From: a virus
Length of the DNA: 39,972 bases
Virus record (IMG/VR): IMGVR_UViG_3300021406_000007
Location: 1-39,972 of that record
Strand: one strand, 5' to 3'
A model generated the notes under the pieces. It saw nothing but the letters and a program-made list of their open reading frames with translations, was not told the DNA's origin and made no database searches. How positions within the stretch are numbered: the first letter of the stretch is position 1; every line of letters starts with the position of its first letter. The translations under genes and the position numbers were made by a program. Positions 12,025 to 18,520 of the stretch are shown here, piece after piece.

Positions 12025-14100
12025 ATGTCCGGCCCGACAACCACAAGCATTTTGCCTCCAGCTGTACAACAGCAATTGAGCATGAAATTGCTTGCACGTC
12101 CTATGCCAGACTTGATTCATACTACAATGGGTTGATTTTGTCTTGGGTAGCCCATTTAAAACCTTTGGTAATTGACTTGAAAGCCCGACAGGGTAACAAG
12201 GGGCAAGAAATATGTGGTCACTCGATGAATTAAAAGACATGAAATGTAAAATATTAATGGAACATATAGAAGGTGATCCCAATTTTCAGCCTGAGAGACT
12301 TAACCCAAAGGATATTAACAATCAAGTGGATGCTTTCTATCATGCACAAAAAATGATAGATGAAGATATCCGACAGAAGATTGATAATATATGCGAAAGT
12401 CCGATCCCTGAGAATAAATAAAGTCAGGGAGAGGGGAATAACAAGACCCTCCGCCTAGTTGTAAGCAATGTAGCACGATGTAACTAGGTCATAAAAGTAA
12501 CAGGTGATGTACCCCATCACAATGGATCAACAAGCTGGCGATATTCTGAGACGACGACGTTATCAGAACTTGCTAACCGCTCCAGTGCCTTTAGGCAATG
12601 GAATTGTAGACCCCCCAGCGCAGCAACTTACTGCCTTGGATATTGATGCCCGCATAGATTGGTTCCAAGACCGTGCCAATCTTCTTGCAGCGTAAGTGAC
12701 TGACGGTACTTACATTATTCTGCAAGAGCAGGTTTTCTTAGTATGGCCTGCTATAAATCCGCTCTGATTGACTTAGACTGCCGATGGGCAAATAAGGGGC
12801 AAGCAATGAATGAAACTATTATGAAATACTTTGAAATGAAACTTTTATGGGATTCACGAAGAATCATGAAAGGTAATAAAATAGTTGATATTTATATGCA
12901 GCCTGACAGACTAAGGCGAGTGGACACTAGAAATAGTGAAGCGATAGTCGGATCTGCAAATATAGATGAAATTGCAGAGCTTAACAGAAATGATTAAGCC
13001 TCACAAGTAATTGTGAAGTAACAAATTGCATGTTAATAAACGAAGATCCCGTGCTCAATTCGGCGGTATCGACTTTAGGCCAGTCTCTTCGTGAAACCGA
13101 AGACCAATTGGCTCGTAGCATGATGGAAGGGGGTAAAATGTGTGCTCCCTATAAATCTTCTCTGATTGACTTGGAGTTCCTAATCGCTGCATAATGCAGA
13201 GAAAGGATAACAAGGGGCAAGCTATGGATTGGGTATGTGCAAAATGTGGAACTAAAGAATTAATTGGTGGAGAATTTGTTTGTGGAAAAGAAAAAATATT
13301 TGATGCCATTTGCAAAGCATGCTTAATACAAATGCGGCCTGAACGACTAAGTGAGAAGAATCCAAAAGAATATTGTGGTGAACTTCCAGATTACCCTAGA
13401 AGTTTGAAAAGCACTCAATATCCTAATGGGTAAGCGATAGTCTGAACTCTATGGTAACATAGAGAGGGAGATTCGAAGAAATTTCCCCGCCATAAATATG
13501 GTCAGTAGGTTTGAGAACCGAAAGTAACAGAAATTGGCACCTCCGGTTAATTGTACAAATGGTACAAACGGGGACAACCCCACGAATATTTCGCCTTTGG
13601 ATTGCTCTAAAGCGGTTCGATTACTAAGAACTGCTAATGCGCAATTCATCATGGACTTGATTGAAGGCGAAGATAAATTCGGTACAGCTCCCGTTCGTAC
13701 CTGCTTCTTTGGATTAACTCACACTAATTTAAGTGCTGACTTAGACCAAATGGTAGGTTTCCAGAACGTAGCGCAGTACAGCAATACAGCTAATTTGCTG
13801 CAATCCGAGTGGGGAACAGTTAGGAACATTAGGTTCTTGCTTTCTTCAGTTGGTAGTATTACGCCTGCTGCTTCTGCCAATGGTCAGGACGTATATAACA
13901 TATTCCTACCAGGGCAAGAAAGCTATGACATGGTTGACCTTGATGGATATTCAGCGCAGTTTATTTATGCACCGCCTGAAATCGCATCGCCACGTCTACG
14001 CCTTTACCAAACAGCCGGTTGGAAGATGGCGCAAGTATTCAACATCACTAACACATCTTGGATCGTCAACTTACGTTGCACGCTTCAAGTAGCACTATAG
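12025..14100 (+). CDS. Major capsid protein gene, four exons split by three group I introns
   Basis: N4-gp56-family major capsid protein, the shell subunit. Exons are 12025-12132, 12510-12733, 13029-13134 and 13537-14100, joined in frame. The joined protein reads MSGPTTTSILPPAVQQQ at the start, ...LIHTTMG|YPITMDQQAG... at junction 1, ...ILQEQ|VMLINEDP... at junction 2 and ...MMEGG|APPVNCTNG... at junction 3, ending in VNLRCTLQVAL. The LGQSLRETEDQL and FQNVAQYSNTANLLQSEWG regions are characteristic of this family. Total is 1,002 nt (333 codons plus stop), but exon 2 holds an in-frame TAA at 12693-12695 inside an apparent 39-nt insertion between WF and GTY; without the insertion the product is 320 residues. 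Exon borders were deduced from P1/P10 pairing and reading frame, not from RNA data. Confidence 0.85.
12133..12509 (+). ncRNA. Group I intron 1 of major capsid gene
   Basis: 377 nt. P1: exon end AATGGGT (12126-12132) pairs with GCCCATT just downstream (12150-12156), with the required U.G pair at the splice site. P10: exon 2 start TACCC pairs with GGGTA directly 5' of that guide. Core: TTGACTTGAAAG, AACAAGGGGCAAG, then R (GACTT at 12297-12301) pairing with S (AAGTC at 12397-12401) as P7. A perfect 7-bp CCTAGTT/AACTAGG stem lies in the 3' domain. The intron ends in G 12509. An ORF is inserted between core halves. Confidence 0.88.
12212..12421 (+). CDS. Intron 1 ORF
   Basis: Sixty-nine residues, MWSLDELKDMKCKILMEHIE to PENK, starting just after the core motif AAGGGGCAAG, which doubles as ribosome site (8 bases upstream). 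It reads through the R element, encoding QPERL, and ends just past S. No HNH, GIY-YIG or LAGLIDADG motif is visible, so it is not an ordinary homing endonuclease. Confidence 0.5.
   Translation: MWSLDELKDMKCKILMEHIEGDPNFQPERLNPKDINNQVDAFYHAQKMIDEDIRQKIDNICESPIPENK
12510..12733 (+). CDS. Major capsid protein, exon 2 (with internal stop)
   Basis: Encodes YPITMDQQAGDILRRRRYQN through DIDARIDWF, then an insertion QDRANLLAA-stop-VTD, then GTYIILQEQ. Both flanks are in the same frame and match the capsid family, so the TAA at 12693 interrupts a real coding exon. Confidence 0.8.
12672..12704 (+). other. Candidate translational bypass gap in capsid exon 2
   Basis: Codon GAC (12669-12671) before the region equals codon GAC (12702-12704) at its end, giving matched take-off and landing codons. 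The 30 bases between them contain TAA. CGTGC (12672-12676) can pair with GCAGCG (12687-12692) with one bulged base, a hairpin directly after the take-off codon. Hopping 33 nt would give WFQD-GTY. The alternatives are stop read-through, a lethal mutation or an assembly fault. Confidence 0.35.
12734..13028 (+). ncRNA. Group I intron 2 of major capsid gene
   Basis: 295 nt, the shortest of the three. P1: exon end AGCAGGT (12727-12733) with GCCTGCT, keeping the U.G pair. P10: exon 3 start CATG with TATG 5' of the guide. Core: GATTGACTTAGAC and AAATAAGGGGCAAG; P7 from GACTA (12909-12913) and TAGTC (12945-12949). Stems TCTGCAA/TTGCAGA and TCACAA/TTGTGA follow. The intron ends in G 13028 and the split codon GT|C restores the frame. 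Confidence 0.88.
12806..12997 (+). CDS. Intron 2 ORF
   Basis: Start ATG 12806 follows AAGGGGCAAGCA, the intron core acting as ribosome site. Sixty-three residues, MNETIMKYFEMKLLWDSRRI to NRND, with MQPDRLRR where the frame crosses the R element. The frame extends upstream to 12743 but that part covers guide and P3 sequence. No endonuclease motif. Confidence 0.45.
   Translation: MNETIMKYFEMKLLWDSRRIMKGNKIVDIYMQPDRLRRVDTRNSEAIVGSANIDEIAELNRND
13135..13536 (+). ncRNA. Group I intron 3 of major capsid gene
   Basis: 402 nt. P1: exon end AGGGGGT (13128-13134) with GCTCCCT. P10: exon 4 start GCAC with GTGT. Core: GATTGACTTGGAG, AACAAGGGGCAAG; P7 from GACTA (13345-13349) and TAGTC (13438-13442), followed by the stem CTCTATG/CATAGAG. 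Ends in G 13536. Shares long stretches with intron 2 (CTATAAATC..CTCTGATTGACTT), so 2 and 3 are close relatives. Confidence 0.88.
13224..13433 (+). CDS. Intron 3 ORF with zinc-finger-like cysteines
   Basis: Sixty-nine residues from ATG 13224, again directly after AAGGGGCAAGCT. WVCAKCGTKE and FVCGKEKIFDAICKACLIQ give a plausible four-Cys zinc site (C5, C8, C20 and C30/C33). It then crosses the R element as MRPERLSE. No catalytic motif of known homing endonucleases is seen. Confidence 0.5.
   Translation: MDWVCAKCGTKELIGGEFVCGKEKIFDAICKACLIQMRPERLSEKNPKEYCGELPDYPRSLKSTQYPNG
13537..14100 (+). CDS. Major capsid protein, exon 4 (C-terminal 187 residues)
   Basis: The largest exon, encoding APPVNCTNGTNGDN through NLRCTLQVAL. 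It has the gp56-family features AVRLLRTANAQFIMDL, TCFFGLTHTNLSADLDQM and SEWGTVRNIRFLLSS, and the conserved C-terminal PRLRLYQTAGWKMAQVFN. It has no start codon of its own, as expected for an exon. Confidence 0.88.
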   Translation, partial: APPVNCTNGTNGDNPTNISPLDCSKAVRLLRTANAQFIMDLIEGEDKFGTAPVRTCFFGLTHTNLSADLDQMVGFQNVAQYSNTANLLQSEWGTVRNIRFLLSSVGSITPAASANGQDVYNIFLPGQESYDMVDLDGYSAQFIYAPPEIASPRLRLYQTAGWKMAQVFNITNTSWIVNLRCTLQVAL

Positions 14101-14110
14101 GAGGTTGAAT

Positions 14111-15265
14111 ATGAGTACACAAGTAGTAACAGGGCTATTTCAAAACGTAGCTTCTACACCATTTTTCATTCCATTACATAATTATATCAGCGAAATCAGG
14201 CTTAAAAACCTGACTATGAGCGGTGTAACTGTGGGTTCAGTAGCTGGGGCTTTGACATCTACTCGCATTACAGAAGCTTTCTGGTGTGATTATATGAATC
14301 AAGGTACAGCACAAATTACTCAAAACGGAACTGTTTCGGGTATTTTGGCGCCTTCGAATAATGGTTATGCTGCTATTAACGGTTTTACTGTTTATAATGC
14401 TGCTAATCCTCCAACGTATCCTGTTGTGGCTGTTGCTTCCTTCACACCTGGAACAACAACAGTTTGGACTACTTCAGCGCCTCATGGCTACCAAGTTGGG
14501 GATAATGTTCGTGTATTCAGTTTAACAAGTGCACCGCAATTTGGTGGACTTGTCATGACTGTAACTGCGGTTGGTTCTACAACTACATTTACAACATTGC
14601 TTGATTCTACTGGGGCAACAACTTCGGTAGGTTCTGTGCAAAAAGTTGGAAATGCTTACTTGCCAGGAAAGAGTCTTTACTATCCTCAAAATAGAGTGAT
14701 TGCAAAGATTACTAATGCTAATCCAATGGTTGTTACCACATTAGTTCAACAGAATTATTATGTTGGCGATGTTGTTACATTTGACATTCCAACGCAATTT
14801 GGCGTTCCTCAGCTTTCTAACCCATATAGCGGTCTACCTTTCCAAGCGACTGTTATTGCGGCTAACAATGCTGTCGGAACACAAACGGTAACTTTAGCTG
14901 TAGATAGCACTAGCTTTGGTGTGTTTGCAACTAATAATACTGGTAGCGGATCTAACCCAGGTCACTGGCTTCTTTCTGCTGCTTATCCGTTTAGTTTTCC
15001 AATAATGGTTCCTCAAGGTGAAGGAAATATTAATAATTTCCAAAGCTTTGGTGTGGTTCCAGCTCCATTACCATATGCTAACCAAGACGTGCTTAGTTTT
15101 GCTCGTCAAAACCAAGCCGTTAATGGCATTTTGGTCGGTGCTGGGGATGGGACTAACAGCGCGACAACTGGCGGTATTATCGGAAGTACTATAGATGTTT
15201 GGGAGTTTAGAGTCATTACATCGGCTCAAGAGTATCCGCAGCCTTTGAATGTACAGTACGTATAA
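14111..15265 (+). CDS. Head/tail structural protein with FCCH-like domain
   Basis: Start ATG 14111 lies 6 bases after a full AGGAGG site that overlaps the capsid stop; 384 residues, MSTQVVTGLFQNVASTPFFI onwards. It contains an ATNANPMVV-like beta domain with VVTFDIPTQFGVPQL, of the type often annotated as ubiquitin-activating E1 FCCH-like in phage virion proteins, and ends in LPYANQDVLSF. The protein at 16423 matches its second half (IPTQFG, LPYGNQD), so the two are partial paralogues. Probably a decoration or tail-associated protein; the exact role is unknown. Confidence 0.75.
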   Translation: MSTQVVTGLFQNVASTPFFIPLHNYISEIRLKNLTMSGVTVGSVAGALTSTRITEAFWCDYMNQGTAQITQNGTVSGILAPSNNGYAAINGFTVYNAANPPTYPVVAVASFTPGTTTVWTTSAPHGYQVGDNVRVFSLTSAPQFGGLVMTVTAVGSTTTFTTLLDSTGATTSVGSVQKVGNAYLPGKSLYYPQNRVIAKITNANPMVVTTLVQQNYYVGDVVTFDIPTQFGVPQLSNPYSGLPFQATVIAANNAVGTQTVTLAVDSTSFGVFATNNTGSGSNPGHWLLSAAYPFSFPIMVPQGEGNINNFQSFGVVPAPLPYANQDVLSFARQNQAVNGILVGAGDGTNSATTGGIIGSTIDVWEFRVITSAQEYPQPLNVQYV

Positions 15266-15283
15266 AAATAAAGTAAATTGGGA

Positions 15284-15300
15284 GGGGACAATTTGTCCTC
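15284..15300 (+). terminator. Possible terminator after head gene
   Basis: GGGGACA (15284-15290) pairs with TGTCCTC (15294-15300) with one wobble around a 3-base loop, followed by TTCCTTTATTT. It lies between stop 15265 and the next gene. The U-tract is interrupted, so it may be weak. Confidence 0.4.
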
Positions 15301-15321
15301 TTCCTTTATTTAAAGGAAAAA

Positions 15322-15891
15322 ATGGGAAGACAAAAAAAAATTAAAACTATACAACTAGATGAAACAACTGAGGTATGTATGACTGACGGAGCTGTATTAG
15401 AAAACATTCTAACTGAAATTGATCTTGCAAGAATTGAATTAGAAAAGACAAAACGCGAAATTGCCGAAAAAAAGGCAGAATCGGAGAAGTATCAATATAC
15501 AGAAAGACCTAAACGAGAACTTAGTCCAGATGAAAAAGCTATTATGGATAAGCATTTAGGTTTATCAGTTGAAAAGAAAGCATTAGCAGCAAAGATTGAA
15601 GCTCAAAAAGCCCATGACAATCAAATGATCACAGGTAAATTTCTTAACTTGAGGGCAAAGGGACAAGCAGCTAAGTTGTGTTATGACAAACATCCTGGGG
15701 ATATACCTCAATGGATTACTTTTCAGCATGGTCAAGTTTATACAATTAAGCGCGGGTTTGCTGATCAAATAAATGAATATTACCACACTCCTCGATTTGT
15801 GCAAAAAGAAGGTCCGGACGATGGATCTAGCCAAATTGATAGCGTTGATACTAGTGATAAAAAGTATGCATTCGTAGCAATTGGTTATTAA
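15322..15891 (+). CDS. Hypothetical head-region protein
   Basis: 189 residues. A long charged coiled coil (about 30-60, IDLARIELEKTKREIAEKKA) leads to a compact C-terminal domain (KHPGDIPQWITFQHGQVYTI, KRGFADQINEYYHTPRFVQK) seen in proteins encoded after gp56-like capsid genes. AAAGGA precedes ATG 15322. Likely a virion or assembly protein. The tRNA gene starts 5 bases after its stop on the other strand. Confidence 0.7.
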   Translation: MGRQKKIKTIQLDETTEVCMTDGAVLENILTEIDLARIELEKTKREIAEKKAESEKYQYTERPKRELSPDEKAIMDKHLGLSVEKKALAAKIEAQKAHDNQMITGKFLNLRAKGQAAKLCYDKHPGDIPQWITFQHGQVYTIKRGFADQINEYYHTPRFVQKEGPDDGSSQIDSVDTSDKKYAFVAIGY

Positions 15892-15895
15892 CCAT

Positions 15896-15967
15896 CTCCT
15901 GAAGAGGGATTCGAACCCCCGACCAATTCGTTAACAGCGAACTGCTCTACCACTGAGCTATTCAGGA
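15896..15967 (-). tRNA. tRNA-Asn (anticodon GTT)
   Basis: Read on the minus strand: a perfect 7-bp acceptor stem TCCTGAA/TTCAGGA, D arm GCTC/GAGC, an anticodon arm with loop CTGTTAA giving anticodon GTT, and a T arm closing TTCGAAT. Discriminator is G and no CCA is encoded. The 5' end overlaps the 3' end of the minus-strand gene at 15958 by 10 bases, so processing is needed to release one from the other. It would support the Asn-rich structural proteins. Confidence 0.95.
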
Positions 15968-16338
15968 ATAATATTTACCTTATATTCTGAATATACATTC
16001 AGAGATATTTGACGACTCGATGTAATAACGTGTGAGGGTATAAAATACATATCTATTTCTGAAGTTACTATAAATATGTAATCACAGGTATTAGCATCAA
16101 ATTTCTTTAATTTTGAATTTGGTTGATTACCTCCAGAAGTACGTATGCATGCTGAAAAAACACCATATTTAGATTTATATGAACAAGATATAACTTTTAC
16201 TTTTAATAAAATCCCTGATGGCTCTTCAAAAATTAAATTATATTCACAAGGTTCCAAAGGTATACTAACCATTCCCCTTAAAGAGAAATAAGAAATTGCG
16301 ATGCCAACTGCGCCTTTACCTTTAATTCTATTATTCAT
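15958..16338 (-). CDS. Degenerate PD-(D/E)XK homing-endonuclease-like protein
   Basis: 126 residues resembling the PDDEXK_5 / I-Ssp6803I type: KGKGAVGIAISYFSLRGMVS, SIPLEPCEYNLIF, then a beta strand (LLKVKVISCS), ACIRTSGGN and DYIFIVTSEIDMYFIP, in family order. The catalytic Asp of YDL is replaced by Asn34, and the family's xVK catalytic Lys appears to be Ile50, so cleavage activity is doubtful. Its stop (TAG) lies inside the tRNA 5' end, and both would be on one transcript. It may be a decaying homing gene that once targeted the tRNA or the nearby capsid gene. Confidence 0.7.
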   Translation of the reverse strand: MNNRIKGKGAVGIAISYFSLRGMVSIPLEPCEYNLIFEEPSGILLKVKVISCSYKSKYGVFSACIRTSGGNQPNSKLKKFDANTCDYIFIVTSEIDMYFIPSHVITSSRQISLNVYSEYKVNIIPE

Positions 16339-16387
16339 GGCAAAAGATTAACAGACCATTGCATAAAAAAAAACAAAAACAAATTTG

Positions 16388-16416
16388 TTGATACTATAAA
16401 AAAATATAATTATAAA
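16388..16416 (+). promoter_or_regulatory. Candidate promoter for tail gene block
   Basis: TTGATA (16388-16393) and TATAAA (16411-16416) are separated by 17 bases, close to sigma-70 consensus. The start codon at 16423 is about where transcription would begin, so the message may be nearly leaderless. The TATAAATAGGTTAT word also occurs near 1525 and 1930. Confidence 0.45.
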
Positions 16417-16422
16417 TAGGTT

Positions 16423-16851
16423 ATGACAGTTACATATTATCCAGGATATAGTCAAGTTCAAGTCGAGGAAAATTTACGTTGTCAAACGATTGTTTCGGTG
16501 ACAAAAGCAAATCCTTGCGTGGTGACGACAGTGAATAATCACGGATATCCGGCAGGAGTTAAAGTGCGTTTTTTAATTCCGACGCAATTTGGAATGGTGC
16601 AATTGAATCTAGTAAATACGCAGGTAATATCGGTCACATTAAATACGCTTACATTAAATTTGGATTCAACGAATTTTAATACCTTTTCTTATCCAAATCC
16701 TTTACCATCGGCTTATACACCTCCAAGTGTGATTCCTGATTCTAGTGGAATGTATTTACCTCCTTTACCTCTTCCATATGGTAATCAGGATTCATTTGAA
16801 GGTGTTATTTACAATAATGGCACGCCTAGCAATCCTATAAATGGAATGTGA
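16423..16851 (+). CDS. FCCH-like structural protein
   Basis: 142 residues, MTVTYYPGYSQVQVEENLRC to NGM, with TKANPCVVTTVNNHGYPAG and KVRFLIPTQFGMVQL in an all-beta domain and a tail LPYGNQDSFEGVIYNNG. It duplicates the C-terminal half of the protein at 14111. Likely a virion protein near the head-tail joint. The next gene overlaps by 4 bases (ATGA). Confidence 0.7.
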   Translation: MTVTYYPGYSQVQVEENLRCQTIVSVTKANPCVVTTVNNHGYPAGVKVRFLIPTQFGMVQLNLVNTQVISVTLNTLTLNLDSTNFNTFSYPNPLPSAYTPPSVIPDSSGMYLPPLPLPYGNQDSFEGVIYNNGTPSNPINGM

Positions 16852-17906
16852 GATTTATGGTTCAGCTTTTAGAGATGAGGAATACTGTAAGGCGCATGAC
16901 GGCTCGTTATAGTCCTGCTCAGATGCCAGATACGCAAATTGATCGATATATTAATCTCGCTTATACATTGCATTTTCCAGAGCAATTCAAGAACTTAAAA
17001 TTGACTAAGCCTTATGTCTTTTTAACTGTTCCCAATGTTGATACTTACCCTTTTTTATATGAAAATAATCCGGCAAATAATCAAGGGCAAGCTGTTGTCG
17101 CAACTCCCGGTAATATTACAATAAGCCCTCCAGTATATTGTCAAGGTTATATTTTAAGATATTTTCAAGATAAGACGACATTCTATAATAGATGGCCAAA
17201 ATTAAGCGTTAATCAGCAAATCGGTGTCGGCGGTCAATTGGCAAATGTTCCATATACCGGAATAATCCCATCTACACCATTTTTAAGAGCACAATTAGAT
17301 ATTTTTGGAAATGTAACAGAATCCGGCGTTGTGATTTCTGCTTTTGATAATAATGGTTTTACATATGCATTAACTGATGAGCCATTTGCAGGAAGTAATT
17401 TTGGTAATCTTGTTGAAGTTGGTGGAACTACTGTTGGCGCTATAAATTATGTTACGGGTGTTTATACATTTACGCCTTCCGGTTCAGGTGTTATTCCTGC
17501 GAGTGCGACAATTTATGCCTCTGTAGTGCCTTATCAATCATCTAGGCCGACTGATGTTATTTTTTATAACCAACAAATTACATTTAGACCAGTTCCACAG
17601 CAAATTTATCAAGTCGAATTTCAAATAAGTCAGCAGCCGACAGATTTGATTGCTAATTCTGATGCACCCGAGCTTGATGAATGGTATTTATTTATTTGTG
17701 CTATAGCTGCAAAGCTTATCTATACTGATTTCCCTGATCCTGAAGGTCTAGCCTATTTGATGCCGATATATCAAGATCAATTGCAGATGGCACAACGTCG
17801 TAGTTTAAGGCAAATGAGCAGTCAGCGTGCTCAAACTATATTTAGTCAGCCAGGTAGACCGCTTGCATCATGGTTCTGGGGAACTGAGTACTCAGGAACA
17901 GGCTAG
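16848..17906 (+). CDS. Head-tail connector / tail tube protein (P22 gp4-like)
   Basis: 352 residues. The N-terminus (LLEMRNTVRRMTARYSPAQM, PDTQIDRYINLAYTLHFPEQ) resembles the helical start of gp4-type tail adaptors, and a long beta-rich middle leads to LDEWYLFICAIAAKLIY and a C-terminal helical region ending PLASWFWGTEYSGTG. Position after the head genes and before the hub supports a connector or tail-tube role. TTG-started paralogues follow after an AGGAGG site at 17906. Confidence 0.7.
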   Translation: MRFMVQLLEMRNTVRRMTARYSPAQMPDTQIDRYINLAYTLHFPEQFKNLKLTKPYVFLTVPNVDTYPFLYENNPANNQGQAVVATPGNITISPPVYCQGYILRYFQDKTTFYNRWPKLSVNQQIGVGGQLANVPYTGIIPSTPFLRAQLDIFGNVTESGVVISAFDNNGFTYALTDEPFAGSNFGNLVEVGGTTVGAINYVTGVYTFTPSGSGVIPASATIYASVVPYQSSRPTDVIFYNQQITFRPVPQQIYQVEFQISQQPTDLIANSDAPELDEWYLFICAIAAKLIYTDFPDPEGLAYLMPIYQDQLQMAQRRSLRQMSSQRAQTIFSQPGRPLASWFWGTEYSGTG

Positions 17907-17914
17907 GAGGAATT

Positions 17915-18520
17915 TTGAGTTACAATCCTAACATACCTCAGGCATCATCCAAAAGGGTCATCTCTCAAAGGCAAATCCTTGCTAACTTTTCCGGCATTTT
18001 CGATGCATTTGCTAAGAATCATTCACCACTTGGCAATAATGATCTTCAGGGAATGCATGATATAATGATTTTAAGGGATCAAACAAATGTAGGAAATCCG
18101 ACGACTACAGCCACACAAGTTGCAATATACAATAAGCTTGTTTCTAGTGTTCCTAATCTCTTCTACAGGCCAAATAACAGTCAAACGCCAATACAGATGA
18201 CTTATCCATCTATTCAAACAGGATTGCAGCCATCACCACCTAATACATATTTCCCTCAGCAGTATAGCTTTGTAGCAGGCCCTTTCGTTTTTTATGCTGG
18301 AATAATAAAAAATCCTAGCAATGGTCAAACTATAACTTTAACTCCTATTGTATCTCAATTACGTTTTGTAGGCGTTGGGGTGACTAATTTTAATGGTGGA
18401 AATACTTTTGTAAATTCGGTTGTTGCAAGCAATATTCTTGCTAATACTTTTCAGATAGTTTATCAAACAGCCCCTCCAGGAATAAATAGAGATGTTTATT
18501 ACATTGCGATAGGTAATTAA
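17915..18520 (+). CDS. Tail-region paralogue 1
   Basis: 201 residues with a TTG start at 17915, positioned after TAGGAGGAA. It shares with the next two genes the N-terminal pattern SQxQIxxNFxxIFxAFAxNHxxL (here SQRQILANFSGIFDAFAKNH), a middle LFYRPNN...QMTYPS region and FVAGPFVFYAGI followed by a Thr-rich beta end. Three tandem copies of one fold suggest a structural part of the tail, perhaps with unequal stoichiometry. No named family. Confidence 0.7.
   Translation: MSYNPNIPQASSKRVISQRQILANFSGIFDAFAKNHSPLGNNDLQGMHDIMILRDQTNVGNPTTTATQVAIYNKLVSSVPNLFYRPNNSQTPIQMTYPSIQTGLQPSPPNTYFPQQYSFVAGPFVFYAGIIKNPSNGQTITLTPIVSQLRFVGVGVTNFNGGNTFVNSVVASNILANTFQIVYQTAPPGINRDVYYIAIGN

Noticed and set aside
12504-12695. 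Exon 2 as an independent 63-residue gene starting at GTG 12504 and ending at TAA 12695
   Set aside because: P10 pairing and the intron 3'-terminal G place the exon border at 12509/12510, and the capsid frame continues after the stop as GTYIILQEQ.
12692-12707. GTAAGT...CTGAC as a spliceosomal mini-intron signal
   Set aside because: Only 15 bases long and in a phage; chance resemblance.
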